Assembly (NCBI GenBank): GCA_037974665.1
Contig: CM075765.1
Coordinates: 15,805,501-15,869,500 of the forward strand
Direction of reading: 5' to 3'
DNA: 64,000 bases
From: Ehretia macrophylla
Lineage: Eukaryota > Streptophyta > Magnoliopsida > Boraginales > Ehretiaceae
Below, in pieces: positions 1 through 15,100 of this stretch. Positions within the stretch are counted from its first letter, which is position 1; every line of letters starts with the position of its first letter. The notes below the pieces were generated by a model, which was not told the origin of the DNA, ran no database searches, and saw nothing but the letters and a program-made list of their open reading frames with translations. The position numbers were made by a program, and so were the translations under genes.

Positions 1-1446
1 AATTATTTTATCTTTTCTATTTTATTTTTGACTATATAATAATAATAAAAAAGATAGCTCGTTGCACGATATTGTTGTTGCCCACAAAATTTGGGAGATA
101 CAGTCTTAGCTCTTATTGGTGACCTCCGGTCAGAGAATGACAATTTTACTGTTGTGTCAAATACCCTTCTACCAAATTATCATTTTAGTGGATACTTTTC
201 TGTTTTCTTTTTTCTTCTTTTTTCCTTTCTCTTTTTGGTGTCTGGAATTTGAGAAAAATGGTTGCTGAAAAGGAAAAAGAAGAGAAAAAAGATTTTATCT
301 TTGAGGCAAAATGTTGTACTAAGCAAGTTGGAGGGACCATTTAGAAGGAAAAGATTTGATCTTTTTGGAATTTTTGTGTTCTGGTTCACTTTCTTTAAGT
401 GGTATTGTCGTAGAAATTAGGATTCTACAAGTTTTTTTGTTTTGCTGTTGAAGTGAATGAGTGTAAGTCAAGGAAGGACCAAAAAGAGTGATGGTTGTAA
501 TTCTTGAGATTTTGGAGTAGGTTAGTTACTGAAAATGGAAAGTTGGGTTGGGGACAATTTGGGTTTTATGGGAAAAAATGGCAAGTGGGTTTTCCAGGAT
601 TTGATTGGAAAATTAGCTAATTCTTGAATAAATTTGAGTTGCAAACGAGGAAATTGCATAAAATGGAAAAATTGTAGTATTTGGGTATAGTTAGGCCAAT
701 TTGGAGAGTTGACTTGTGCGTAGGTTTGGTGGGTTCGATTTGCTGACCTGGATCGGAGGAACATCATTTTCATTTTTCCTGACATTGTTTGGACTTCCAT
801 AAAATATTGACGATAAATGGTATAAGTTTGTCAATGACAGCAGTAGTGAAACAGTTATTTGCATTCTCAGGATGTAGTCCAATTCCAACTTCAGAGTATA
901 GGAAGTAAGGGGATCATACATACTTATGTAAGGGGGGTTGGCTTGATTGCATTAAAACATTGGGAAAGTCATTTTCGAATGTCAATGTCATAGCTGATAG
1001 TAACCGATGCGATCCCCTTCAATATCAACTGCTTTTCTGTTATGAATTTTAGCACCTCACATATAGGATGGAAAAGAAGATGAAAAAGTTGAGAGGATTC
1101 TTATTCTAACAACTTCAATCATGATAGACGATACACACTATTGACCAGAAGAGAATAGATTTCTGATAAAATAGATACTTGGTTTTTGCAAAACATTGCC
1201 AGACGAATAGATCATCCAATTTGCGAACAAGGGTTGTCCAAGTGGTAAGGGACATTCTTACTGGGCAACGTATCTGTATTCGAGTCTCAGGTGGCGGGGA
1301 GTTTCACTCATATTGCTTTGTATCCCAAAAGATAGTGATAGTTTATCCCATGCTGCTGCTGTCTCTAGTGCCTGCTTCACATTTGCATAATTTGATTCCT
1401 TGTGGCATTTGTATGGTATAAGTTACAGTATGTTTTTTATTTGCAG
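1..1446 (+). other. 5' flank or 5' exons of the O-fucosyltransferase gene, unresolved
   Basis: No exon could be placed here with confidence. The first recognisable coding exon of the downstream gene starts at 1447 after a clear acceptor, yet its family normally has an additional N-terminal cytosolic tail and membrane anchor. Those must lie in this stretch or before the window. A short open frame at 535-624 (ATG to TGA, 29 codons) could be an upstream ORF or part of a first exon. I cannot decide between these from sequence alone. Confidence 0.35.
1224..1310 (+). repeat. possible degenerate tRNA-derived SINE head
   Basis: A box-A-like stretch (AAGTGGTAAGGG) is followed about 30 bases later by a box-B-like stretch (GTATTCGAGTCTC) and a GTGG-rich tail. 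This spacing is what plant SINE promoters of tRNA origin show. No target duplication or 3' tail was recognised, so the call is tentative. Confidence 0.3.
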
Positions 1447-4400
1447 GAGTGGAATGTTCCAAAACCTAGGCACTCACGTTTACTCAAGAGTGCTCTAGAA
1501 CGTCAAACTGTGAGTAAGACTCCATCAAGCTACATGCGTAAAATTTCTCTGATGAGCTTATTGTCTCTGAGCTTCTTTTATTTGGTTTTCTTATCTTTTT
1601 CTTGTCCAGTCCAAAGAACAAGAAGATGACCTATGGAAGCCTTTAGCCAGCCAAGGATGGAAACCCTGTATAGAGTCAGGCACTGCATCCTGTAAGTGGT
1701 TGGAAAAGGAAAAACTGAATATCGAATTTAGTGTAGGCTATCGTTTTGTATTGAACAATGAATCTGGAATTCTCTCCATTATAATAATCTCCGTCCTATA
1801 ATCTACTTAACTAATGTACTTTTGTTTTGTTTCAATCAGCACTACCAGAAAAATCTGAGGGATATGTTCAGGTGTTCCTCGACGGAGGGCTAAATCAGCA
1901 GAGGATGGGGGTGAGTGATATATCTTTTTTATTAGTAGTTTTCACTGGTAACAACAGGTGAGGAAAAAATTAGTACTAGACAGATGTTTGTCTTTGGATA
2001 ACTTGATAGTCGGTTGTCTGCTCGTCGCTCATGCATGTTTCATCAAACAGATTTGTGATGCAGTTGCTGTTGCTAAAATTTTAAACGCAACCCTTATCAT
2101 TCCTTATCTGGAAGTGAATCCTGTTTGGCGAGATTCAAGGTTCTTCCCATGATTTCACAATCATTAACTTTTTATCTAGTCCTGTATTTTTTAATGTTCA
2201 ATACTTCAATTACTGTTTCCCTATTATCTGCAGTTCATTCATGGATATATTTGATGTGGACCACTTCATCAATGTGCTGAAAGATGATATAACAATAGTT
2301 AAAGAGCAGCCTGAAGAATTCTTTTGGAGCACGAGGGAGTATTATGCTACAGCCATTCGAGCTACCAGAATCAAGACTGCACCTGTTCATGCTTCAGCAA
2401 ACTGGTATCTAGAGAATGTGTTGCCTGTCCTGCAGAGGTTTGTACTCATGCAATTGGATCAATCTTACCCTTTTTTTTTTCTTTGTTAAATAAGCGACTC
2501 CATTGAATTTCCAGAAAACACTGTACAAACAAAAACAAAAGAAACAAAAACCTGCTCAATCTAAGGATCCTCTGGTCAAGGTTCCAAGCTATACAAATCG
2601 ATCTATTGAGCAGGGTATCGGCGAAAATCTGTTTCTACACTTTACACTCGTCAGTAGACTATTTTTAATACAAATCTTACCTTTATGAGATTTCAGATTT
2701 CATAACTATGGTGTGTATGGTCTAGTGTACAAATCAAGTGTACACAATGATGGTATCTGGTATAATTCATGGCTTAATTTGTGACGAGATAGATACATCT
2801 TTTCAAAGAATCAAAGAAGTACATGAATGCAAATTGATAGATAAATTGTCCAGAAGAGTTTTCTCGTATTGCCAATTCTTTAAAAGTTCATAAATATATG
2901 ATCCTGTTGAGTTAAAATTGAGCTTAATGCAACTTATCTTTAACAGAAGAATTATGACCAAGAGCCTGCAGTAAGAATTATCTTTAATCGATTATCTTCT
3001 CAGTTTTGTTTTCAAAACCTGAATTTGTGTTGTAACATTTCTGAATGGTTCAGTTACGGGATAGCTGCAATTGCACCATTTTCTCACCGCCTGGCGTTCG
3101 ACAATATGCCTACTGAGATTCAGCGCCTACGTTGTAAAGTCAACTTTCAGGCATTACGTTTTGTGCCTCACATCCAAGCTCTTGGAGATGCTCTTGTCAA
3201 TCGCCTTAGAAACCCCTCTGGTGAGATCAAGAGCGATACTAACCACCTTAAAGAGGTTACCAATGATAACAACAAACAAGGTGGGAAATTTGTTGTCTTA
3301 CACCTTCGGTTTGACAAGGTATGACCAAGTGCTTTCAGGCGTTCATAAAAAGAATATAGTCTCATGTATTGCATTTTAGAGCCTGTCGACTATATTCAGA
3401 TAATATTATGTTTCTCATATTAGTACCGCATCTTCCTTTTGCATTAGCACACACCTATGTTGTTGCTAGCCAATCAAACTATTCTTTTGTATAACATGCA
3501 CCTTTTGCCCATTGGTAGATTTTCATTTGGACCGAGACGATTTTGTATATCTTTGACCTCCTAATACTTTTTAGCGGATTGATAAATAATGCTTGAAGTA
3601 TGTCTTATCATCATAATCGTCCAATCAATAAATCCACAATTCTAATATGTTGATGTTCTGTAAATTATTTAACATTTCATCTCCTTACATTCATACATTC
3701 TTAAACCTGGTTGTTCTATCCTCAGGATATGGCTGCCCATTCAGCATGTGATTTTGGTGGGGGTAAAGCTGAAAAACTGGCTCTGGCCAAGTATCGTCAA
3801 GTCATTTGGCAGGGAAGGGTCCTAAACTCTCAATTTACTGATGAGGAGTTGAGGAGTCAAGGACGGTGTCCGATGACTCCTGAAGAAATAGGGTTGCTGT
3901 TAGCAGCTTTGGGATTTGACAACACTACTCGTTTATATCTGGCCTCTCATAAGGTTTACACATGAAGTTCTTTTGATTTTTAATGAGTGACAACTTACTG
4001 GCTAGATTTACTTCAATGAGATCTGCATCTTTCGTTTTCTGAGGTCAACCATTGTCAATTTGACTTCACCAGGTATATGGCGGCGAAGCCAGGATCGCAA
4101 CCTTACGAGCTTTATTTCCATTAATGGAAGACAAAAAGAGCCTTGCCTCTTCAGAGGAGAGAGCTCAGATAAAAGGAAAGGCTTCATTGTTGGCTGCAGT
4201 TGATTATTATGTCAGCATGAATAGTGATATCTTCATCTCCGCATCACCGGGAAATATGCACAATGCAATGGTAAGAACATAACTTAATATTCCTATCTCC
4301 TTGCACCTTTGACTTGTTGAACTCTTCTAACATGGATGTTGGTGGTTGTGTGGAAGCCATGCGCGAAGATGTCAGAAGATTTCTTTTCATGATTGTGGCA

Positions 4401-5061
4401 ATTAACTTTTATTGATATTACAATTATGTTAAATATCAATTCATGAAATAACTTTTTAATTTTAGGGCTCCCCCTTTTTCTTATCAAATTATTGATTTAT
4501 CATTGCCTGCTGTGAGACAACTAAGATGGCTTAAGAGTGAAGTCTGTATACTTGAATGTATAAAAAACTCGAACAGGAATAAAATAGAAGTGGTTTTCTC
4601 GCTTTCTTTTCATGGCCTTGTTTGTAGTGTGTTATATGATACTGAAATCATAGAGAGACAAGAATTGATCTCAGAATCAGAAATTATTAGTATTGCTTTT
4701 TAAGTCCAGGGGTAAAGATTTCAGTCTTCGGTATTGCATTTCATCCAACCCAAAGAATTCTTTCTTTGTGTATAATTAATTAACATTCTGTTCCAAGTTG
4801 TTTTTCATCTTTTGTAGATTTTAATTTTCTTTTGGTTCATCATAGGTTGGGCATCGAACCTATCAGAATCTGAAGACAATAAGACCTAACATGGCGTTGA
4901 TGGGTCCGCTTTTCCTGAATAGAAATCTCACTTGGTCAGATTTCCAAGAGGCAGTGATTGAAGGGCACGAAAACAGACAAGGGCAGATCAGGGTACGCAA
5001 ATCTGAACAGTCTATATATACGTATCCTGCTCCTGATTGCATGTGCCAAACGCAGGAGTAA
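1447..5061 (+). CDS. O-fucosyltransferase family protein (5' partial)
   Basis: Nine exons with GT-AG borders join in one frame: 1447-1509, 1610-1691, 1840-1910, 2051-2139, 2234-2437, 3054-3318, 3726-3953, 4073-4270 and 4846-5061 (TAA). They give 471 residues. The product is a plant GDP-fucose protein O-fucosyltransferase-like enzyme, normally a Golgi type II membrane protein acting in wall or glycoprotein glycosylation. Supporting landmarks in order are FLDGGLNQQRMGICDAV near the start, ASANWYLENVLPVLQ, the YGIAAIAPFSHRL block, the HLRFDKDMAAHS motif matching the family's conserved HLR(F) signature, and the C-terminal SIYTYPAPDC. The membrane anchor is missing from the resolved exons, so the true N-terminus lies upstream. 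The family is large and I do not assign a specific paralogue. The neighbouring MSL gene is convergent. Confidence 0.88.
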
Positions 5062-6569
5062 TAGAGCCGAAAATATGTGAGCAGATCTTATAGGTTACAA
5101 CTGCAATTATTGTTTGTCGCGTGTGATAGATTAATAGTTGGAATAAAGAACGACCCCATCTGTTTTACTACGTAACCACGTATAGAATATTGATGTTGCC
5201 AGAGAAGATCTTGTAGAATATGGGGATGTATTCATTTGTCCAGTGTCCACTACATGATTCATTTGAACTTTCAGAGAAGCATCTATGTAATAATATCATC
5301 ATTCAAGTAAATGTTCATCGTTGCTTGTTCAGTAAGCTGCATTTTCTGTACTTGTTAGGCGCGAGGATTTGTCAACCCTTTGTCTGGTTTGACTCGTCCT
5401 CTCTGGCCAAGCCAAGACACTAGAAAACCTTGAGTAGATCAAAGATGCTCTACTCAATTATCAAGTTCGTGCACCATTACTCTTGTTATAGGTGTAAGAC
5501 AAAATGGGATGAGACATCCTGTAGGATGACCGTTGAGTAGCCTTCTTAGGCTGCCTCGGCCTTGTGTTTATTTTGTACATCGACTTTGCCTCCCTTCAAA
5601 CAAAAACGAAAAACAAGTGTAAATCGAAGTACGGTACTTCTTATTAGCAAAAAAGAAATATGACACTTATTTCTTTCTGGGGACATAAGAAAGCAGCAGT
5701 AGGAACAAGCAAAAGGGACACGAGTTCCTCTCCAGTTTTCAAGTCTAGGATTTGTTTGGCGATTGGACCAGTCTTTTTGGATGCTGCAACTTGGACATGT
5801 ACATGTCTGCTCTGTTAACAATGCTTTTTTATTACCTTAGCGAAGGCTAATTAGCAAAATACTCAAGAGTTGAGTGGAATGGTTGTAGTGTTTTGTTGTA
5901 ATTAAAAATTTGAAGTTCAAACTAAAATTTCAGCTTCCATTATACCGAAAAGAAAGGAGCTAACTAGCAATATGCAAGAAATGTTTGAAGCATTAAGCAT
6001 GTGAAAGTTTTATAAGATTGTCATTAGACTAATTTTTTTGTATGGTTTGAAATATTGGGCGGTGAAACCCATATTTTAATAAAATGTCAATTGTAAAGAT
6101 TAAAGAGTACATGTCATAAATAGTCTCTTATCTTTAGTCTGATTGACACTTTCATCCTTATTTTTCATAATAAACCTTTTAAGCCCATATGTTTAAACTT
6201 ATTGGCGCTGTTAGTCCACCTCGTATTTTGCACGTGCGGCGTAATATCTCAATTATTGAAGGGCAAAGTTGGCATTTCCTTTTTAGCACAATGGCTTGTT
6301 AGCATTGCAGCTTTTTTCATATATACACCCCCAATTCCCAAATCCAATTCAACACAAAAACAAAACCCCAACCCTAATATTCTCAATTAGAAAAAAGAAG
6401 TTAATAACCCTTCACTGATGTGCAAATACTTGGTGAACAACCATTCCTTCCTACGAAAGATACTGACAGAAAATCACAGAAGAACATATGCAACGCACTT
6501 GCAGCTAGGCAAAAGCAAGCTCGACTTTGATGCTGAATTTTATACTTCACAGAACCTTAGTGCTATATA
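5062..6569. other. intergenic, 3' flanks of two convergent genes
   Basis: This stretch lies between the stop of the O-fucosyltransferase gene (+) and the stop of the MSL gene (-). It should contain both 3' UTRs. Open frames inside are short and show no recognisable domain. I see no RNA gene or mobile element. Confidence 0.5.
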
Positions 6570-9092
6570 TCATTCTTGCTGATTTGATTGATCATTCCCC
6601 GAGGGACTCGGAGTATTTGAATTCTGATTGTCTACTCGGTCCTTTTCAGGCATGGGAGGTCCATTACCACTGCGACATGTAGCGAGATCCTTCTCGTCTG
6701 CAGGATTTGGAGGGGAAGCCATCCCTTCCTCAATGGGAAGAGTTCTTTTTGAACCTCCCAATGCAACACCAAGAACTATGTTCTCTTCCAAGGTAGGCTT
6801 GGATAAAGGAGATTGACTAACTGTTGATCTTTCGTCATCTGGTTTTGACTGTACATGGGTGGTAAAACTGCCTGGCTTCTGATCACGAGTTTCTGGCAAG
6901 GAAGCTGAGCTGTCAATGGCACTACCCACCCAAGAACTCTCCTGGCCCACCTTCTTAGGCTGCTTGCTATTGTCAGACAAGGTTTTGGAGTCGGAACTTG
7001 ACACTTCAACCGACTTTGAACCAGACTTGGCTAGAGATTTTGATGTTGATTTTGCAGTTGTCTTATGACCGAGCTTGGGATCAAATGAAGGTTTTGCTGC
7101 GGCCTTGTTTGCCTCTCTGACATCAGCATTTGGGATCTGTCCAACCTTTGTGTCAACTTTGACCTCATGTGTGGGCATCTCCTTTGCCTTAGAGTCGGGC
7201 ATTGTTGTTTCTCCGGATTTAGAATCAACGGTAGAAGTTCCACCTTTGGTATCTGCCTGGTTATCTGGTGTTGGACGCATAGTAGACTTGTTGTCTTCCT
7301 CACTATTAGGGCGCACTGACCGAGCTTGAGATTTTGTCCTATCTTCTCCATTAATTTTATAAGGCGGTTCAATGAGTAGTAACGGACGGTTTGCTACTGC
7401 TCCACCATTAAAAACAGAATCAACAGGTGGCACACTGTCCAAATCAGCATCACTAAATATTTTCTGAACTGTCCGAATGGGAGTGGCAAGCCGAGCTCTG
7501 TGATGTCTAATGACTCTGAGAAGATCCAACAATACAGCTTCCTGAGATTGTGAACCAAAAGATTGCGTGAGGTAATTATTAAATATATTACAATATCCAT
7601 GATGCAGAGAGAGGGATAACCTATGCCTGCTTGGCCTATGCGTAATTAACCAAACCTAACAATTAGGCCAAATGCATTCTTGAACTACACTTTCGAGGTT
7701 TAACTTAAAGAGTGGCGAATAATGAAAGTCTAATTACTTTTGCAAACATCACAGAAAATCTAGGAGACTGAAGAGCTAACACACACCAGGAAACAGTTGA
7801 TCTAGTTAGCTAAAAGTGATGGAACATAGAGAAATCAAAACCTAGAAATTTAAAATGGGTTACGTGTAATTTCATGGTCTGTTCTTGGCACATTCAGTAG
7901 AACAATCAAATGAATAGCAGGAAACTAAAATTGAAAATTTGAGGTTTTGAGCAACAATGTCTTAGTTACCATGTTTGTTGGATGGTTAGTTGACTAATGC
8001 TCAACATGCATTGAGTTTTCTTAATATCGCACACTTCAGATGCTGAATGTTCCACCTTTTCTGGGGCATAGCTCTTGAAACTGCCAATAGTTAGAAGGTT
8101 CTGGAAATTGATATCCAATAGATGATATCAAATGAAACTCATTTCATTATAAGTGGTGATATAACCGGCTCCACCTTTTCTGGGGCAAAGGTTTTTAACT
8201 GCCAAACTAATTAGATGGTTCTCTAAAACTGATAGTCCACTAGGTGGATTTTGAATGACCCCATTTCATTATTATTGTTGTGAGATAAATGGCTCAAAAG
8301 TTGTGCTTGTTTCATGATTCACATCTTACAGACCATGTGGAAGTATACTGCAGGAGAAAACTCTCTCACCTTTACGCATAGATACTCTTCAAAATGTGAT
8401 GTCTTCACAAAACAGGACACCAGTATCTGCATAGTTTAAGAGAGAATTAGAATATATAACTAATATATATGCTAGTGTCACTGATGCTGTGTAACAGAAT
8501 TAAAGTTCCCTAGTAATCAGAAATGACCTCGATGAATTCAACTATTTTGACATACGTGAGAGAAACAAAATGCCAGTGTATGAAAATGGATACAAGGAGA
8601 GAGAAAATGCAACGTCTTCCTGCTGAGTACGGATTGAATGTAAAATCAGCTGAAAAGTCGCATTTACATCTAGCTTCAAGAGCTCACCCACATAACTATA
8701 ATCCATATAAAGCACAACGATTGCAAAAGAATCAAAAACCCAGAATAACGGGTGAAGAAGAGAGCTAGGCAAGTCTTGAGTAATTTGGTAAATCCAAGAT
8801 TATATTTTGTTAGGGTATATTCAGAGACACCAAGTGTTTACTTGCATGATAGAGAGTGAGTTTCGTTTCTCTCACCACTATGATTAATGATCTTTTAATC
8901 TTTCTCATCATAGTAACCTCTCAAGAACCTCCTCCCCTACAAACCCACGAAAAAATCATTAAAGGGCTACGAAAAGAGCGTCCCTATATAATTTGGAGGG
9001 GCCAATATGGACATATGAGATCACTCATACAAAAACTCAATAGCCTCTACATACAAGTTTGTAACCTCTCAGGGTGTGGTTCCCCCCCTAGG

Positions 9093-9124
<32 letters not shown>

Positions 9125-12100
9125 TTTCTCTGGATATAGCTACGCGATGCAGTGAAATACCTTTGCAGACGGACACAGGCAACAGGAAATGGACATGCTT
9201 TATAGGCAGATGCATGAGTTGGAACCTAATAGCTAGGCACGTCGTGGGAGGACAATAAGCAAAATCTGTTGCATAATCCTGGGATTTCTGTTGAATCAGA
9301 TCTTTTGGGAGGCCAGGAGCTGTTTGTGGAATCACGGGGCCTTCCTTTACTTACAAGGATGACAGACGGGGTAAACTAGCAACCACGGCATGGAAGACAA
9401 ATATAGGTTGACTTGTAGGAGACCAAACATACTCGTACACCTGCTATGGAGCAAGATTTAGGTTGCTGGACTAAGCCACAACCTCAACCTAGCTGTATTC
9501 ATTTTTCTGTTTCTTTTTTTCTGAATGAGTAAAATACAGTTGTATCACTTGATTCCTTGTAATATAGACCATTCGATTTCATAATTGATTTAGTGCCTTG
9601 ATCCACGACACTCAAAACTTTCTCTCCTCCATCCCACTCCAGCTATTTTGCAATCTAACACAAAAAGGTCTTGTAGCTGCCGTCATAGAAGTTATAATTT
9701 GTAGACCTTGCACGTACCTATGCCCTCTACTCATAATCAATTCTCTAATGAGTCCAAAGTATCCAAGTAATACCAATGTGATGACACCAACTCAACATAA
9801 ATCTTCATTTACTATAAATTAAATAAGCAAGCAGAAAGACTATGAAATGCGCTCAACCAATATACCACATACATAGGAGTATGTATAGCTTATAAAAATA
9901 CTTATATATACTATGTCCAAGTAGCATTGAGAGAGTGCCAAATTTTGAGAAAGCAAGTGGCTTACAGGTAAGATCTTGTTCAGAATATATAGGCATCAGG
10001 ACTTCACATCTAAGGTTAAAAGAAACTCCAGACTCAGATGAGATCTATGCATGGCTGTGTAGCACATATGCAATGTCTGAAAGTTTACATGCATAAGATC
10101 TGCAGATTCAAAAGTTATCAGCAGCTCTAGTAGCACATACAGCATACAATGTTAGGGAATTCACATCTAGGCTTAACTCAATTGCAACTTTCTAGAAGTA
10201 ATTTTATTGGTAAAGGAGCTTTTCTACAATGTAGAAATTGAACTAGGTTGACTGCAAACCATGATGCCATATCCTCAGTAAAAGTATCCTACAATGTAAT
10301 CGCCAACCCAGACATGTTAATTCTAGCACATAGTGTGAGCAAACCCATTCAAATTCACCTCAAAAGGAATTCATGTTATTCATTAATCAGTGTTTTTGGA
10401 AAATGGAAATCATACTTCCACACTGAACACAAGACGTCATACTGATATGTGTGAAATCCTACACAGCCAAGCCAACTGCCAGAATCTGCTTTACCTTCAC
10501 CTACATTGTTGTAGCAGAATTTACTTCATGCTGTGATCCAGCATTACTTTATAAATGCAGCCATTTGCCTCAACATGTCTAAATATTCAACTTTGATGAA
10601 CATTCAGCTTTGACACACTACTACTGAAGCATATAATTCTCCAACATGTTTTCGCCTTAGAGAATGTTTGTTTTAAGGAATAAATACCGCCTGTTTTAAC
10701 ACAAATTCTTCTGTCCTTAGTATGTGACTCATCTTAAGTTGCAGATAACTTCAATAAGTTATAAGGAAAACCATAGACCACATCCAAGCTTTGCAGTTCT
10801 GGCGAGCAATCATACACTGAGGTATATTGGCTCCACTGTCCATGTAAACTTCAAGAATGACGAAGACAGAGATTGCGTATAATATTGTTTGAATTACTTA
10901 AGAAGTCTCTTGTTGCATATATCACGAGGTACAAAAGTCTAAAGATTAAACTCACCAAGAGAGCCTGATTTTCAGGGTTAACGTTATCCAGAAATACTCT
11001 TCTATGCAACTTCTGCTGTTCAACTTGGGGATTCTTTGCCAAGACTTTACGCATATCAGCTACAATGTTCTGTGAAAATAGCATAAATACTCAGAAATGG
11101 AATCCTCAATGAGAACTGCAAATTAGTTTCCATCTTCATGAAGATTTGAGTAGTCACTAATCTAGAAGTAACCTCACATTAATCTTAGCAACATCTAAAT
11201 GGCTGATGGCAAGGTGAGTTTTAATGCGCCAATGAGTTTTCTGAGTGAGATTTCTGACAACATTCACCGTGAACTTGTGGTTTGGAATGTAAACTGCTTC
11301 ACGATCTTCCCCTCTTATTACTGTTGGTGACCACCAGCCCACATGCTGCCAAGTGTAAATATATCAATTCATGTATATAGATTTTATATTCCAATTTCGA
11401 ATAAGGGACGTAATGAACTTTCAATTACTAGAGGATAAAAAATTGACCAAGCAGTTTTCAAATCAAGTTTATGAGCAGAGCATTCACATAATCCTTTAGA
11501 AATGATAATTCTCGAAGCAAAATATTATAAAAAGCACTCAAAAATATTAAGTTCATCGTTATCTCTTTTGAGCCCTTCTTCTGATTAAATGTACAATATT
11601 CATTACTTGATGCCAATAAAAGAAGAATTTACAAACCTCAACAGTACCAGAAACTTCATAACCTTCAATCTTTGTCTGGATCCATTCATTCACAACAAAT
11701 GGCCGGGTTGCATGAATAATTGCGCTCGAGAGGAAATTGGTAAATATCTGGATACAACAATGAAAATTGTAATCAGACATCCTCGTTAGATAACATGTAC
11801 AAATTAAATCACAGATACAGATACATGCTTAAAAATGCCCTTGTGCATGGAAATAAGCAGACAGCATTAGCATGGACATAAAATACCCAAATTTGAATCA
11901 TACCTCACGACCAGCAAGTGTCAGCAAAACTGTCCCAAGCCCTCCGGCAGTGAGCCATTTCTGGGTAGAGAAACCAAGCAACTCCATGAACAATGAAACT
12001 GCAGCAACCCATACTGCAGAATATACAGCTTTGCCAGCAAACTGGAAGCCCATCTGCAAGAAGGGAAAATCATATTACCACATAAGACCCAGCGTTACTT

Positions 12101-15100
12101 TATGATAGTCCATAGAATTTAAAGACTTTCATCTCAACAAAGTAAAAACAATCAAATCCTCCCCATCCCCCTCCTAACCAAAAAATTCCCCCATATTACC
12201 ACATAAGAACCCGGTGCATTATGATAGTCCATAGAATGTAACGACTTTCATCTCAACAAAGTACAAACAACTACCCCACCCCCACACCCCTGGGGTGCCC
12301 ACACGGGGCATCTCTCTCTCGGTTAGAACAATATGCACCCATACCAAATCCAATGCATACTGCTAAGAGGAAGGTACAATAAATTACGTATGACAGGCAT
12401 TTAGGGACAGATACTTGATTTACTGGACTAAGCCAGATGAAGAAAATAATCAGCTCGTGCTATCAGCCATCAGATTTACAATTTACCTTAAGTCCCCATA
12501 GAATATATAGTTCATAAGTTGTACTTTTCTCAAACTCTAGCTATACACATATATATGAAATCCAATCATTCTGCTCTCAATGGGAAAGATATCACTATAA
12601 CACAGAGAAAGTTCCATGCATATGATAACATAGCATACGTGTCCTACTACATATGATCGCAGCATGCTACTAAAACTGTATCTTAGTGTTAGCAATACTT
12701 AATCAGGATATACAAAAACTTTTTCTGCTCTTGTTGGACATGTAGTCAGACCCTAAACAGCGAATCATTTTGACATGGCATGTTAAATAATAGCACAAAA
12801 GGCAATTAAGGGATCGATGACTTGGTGTGAAGTTCACATGTATGAGCCACATGATCCATTCCATGTTCTGTTAACTTTTCTGTTTAATCTACAATGACAA
12901 AAATAGCCAAAACTGTTATATCAGGGGATGAAAGTGTTGACTGACTTTTATAGTTTGAATCAACACCTTTCCACAGAAAAACAGAATTGAATACAAAAAA
13001 AAAAAAAAAATCCAACTATAAAATAGCCCAATGATTTGAAATGACACAAAGCATTGGAACATACATTTCTGGTATCAGTGGGGTCATTGGTCTCCATAAA
13101 GAATTTTTGAGCTTCTTGAATTACACTGCAAAAAGAATTGAGAGAGGCTAAGTTTCCAGAAGTAATTGCACTTCATAAAATTTGAATATACATAACAGAG
13201 AGGGATCAGATAACTAATGGATGACATCTCACCAAGAAAAAAATACAAAGAAGTCATCAGAAAGACGGGGCTTGTAAAAGATGCAGCTTTATGATACAAT
13301 TCAGAAAGAAGTTTAAAAGGTCGTGGTTAGGGCTGAAGAAACAGCACCAACTATAATCGATAGGACAATGCAACACATATCTCAAATGCCACTCTGAATA
13401 GAAAGAATACACAGATATAGCTGGAGAATTCACCAGGCATGAGGAATCCAACAAACTAAAACTAGACACTTTATTCATGTGCCAGAAATTGAAGAGAGAC
13501 ATTTTATTCATGTGCCAGAAATTGGAGAGAGAGAGAGAGAGAACACTCACCTTGATAAACAATAAGCGAAGGCTAACACAGTGGACAATGATCTGACAAA
13601 ATTTATGAGCCGTGTTTTAACAGCTTGACTAGCTTCTGTGGGAAGGACAAGCGGATCCAATGTTCTGCATTATAATTTACTAGGTTTAGCAAATCAATAA
13701 TGACTGGAAAATATCCTAATACCCATAAAGCAACAACAAGTCTTCTTTCACTTAAACAAATAACCTGCAAACGAGTATTGCTCCAGTCCATAATAATAAA
13801 GGTTGGAGATAGGAGGTCATGACACGATAGGTACTACTCTTTTTCCAATTGCTGTCGCTCTGCAAGATGGTGTAAAAATATTAATGTTACAATGAAAAAG
13901 TCAAGAGGATCGTAGAGGCAAGTAATGAAGTAAATTAGGAAAACAAAAAGAAAAAATGTTGGACATACATGGAGGAAAAGTTTTCTGCTTTGACGCAAAA
14001 GCGGCCCAAGACCCCATATAGCGAAAACAACAATACCAACTGCTGGAACCAACTTCACTACATATGGACAACGCTGTAAGCTGGAGTATGACCTAGTTAA
14101 TACAAGAAATGTCTTAAGTGAAAACTTCACGAGAAAGTGTGTATCACTAGCATCACATTTAGAGTACACATTCATTTCAAAGCTCCTGCTCAGAGCAGTA
14201 TGAGATCTATGTCAGATGGAAAGAAAACAAGTCCAATCAGCAATGCCTTTAATAGTGCCAAGATCTAAGAGGAACTTATATTATATAGAAACAGACTCAA
14301 TTGACGTCTAATTGATTTTATCATAATTAAATTGACTTCTGATTCTGTACGACAATATTCAACTGTTTAGGCATTATATTTTGCTTTAAGTTTTTGCAAT
14401 TGATTCCAAAATTATAGTGATGCCATCACCATAAGTCAGGTACAGGAATTTATGTTCATCAATGGAACATCTCACTAATCTTATGAGATGACAGCTAACA
14501 TCTCATTAATTCTATCTCAATGAGGATGGCAATTGTGTCAATATGAGGGTAGATGAAGTTTCCAGACTCTCATAAACATGTTGATCTCAGCTTGGTTAGC
14601 TCTTTTTCACTTGACATAGCAGAGCGCATAATTTTCTAGTTAATCGTGCTGGTTATTAAAAAAATCAGGTTTTCCCACTTTCCATTGATTGCATCAGTTC
14701 ACAGAATCTGTTTGGCTATGTTGATACACTTAAAATGAATCTTAAACCAGTAAACTGAGAAGTTTGTTGCTTTACTCCATTTTCCCAACAATTAACCCCT
14801 GTAAGACAATTTATTCATTTACAAAGATTTTGAGAATACGGATCACAAATGACCTGACTCTTCTTCCGAAACTCATATGCAAAGCTAATTAAAACATGGA
14901 CACCGATCAATAAAAGTTGTAATTCAGACAGATATCTTAGAAACATTTTTATGCAAGCATTGTCCAGGAAAGACTTTCTGATTTTTAAAGGATTTAGCTA
15001 ATGTTGAACCTACTATTGATAAACAATCTACACTACATATAGCAAACCAGAGCAATAAATTATTTAATTATTTTGGTATGCTTGAACTCTCAATGTGAAA

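Noticed and set aside
1179-1421. 80-codon frame before the O-fucosyltransferase as its first exon
   Set aside because: It overlaps the SINE-like boxes and shows no membrane anchor or family similarity.
6628-6816. Open frames on + opposite the last MSL exon, and similar ones at 7075-7329
   Set aside because: They are antisense shadows of the long Ser/Lys-rich MSL C-terminus, with no recognisable domain.
9069-9335. Frames on both strands across the poly-C run
   Set aside because: They depend on the homopolymer length and contain no known domain.
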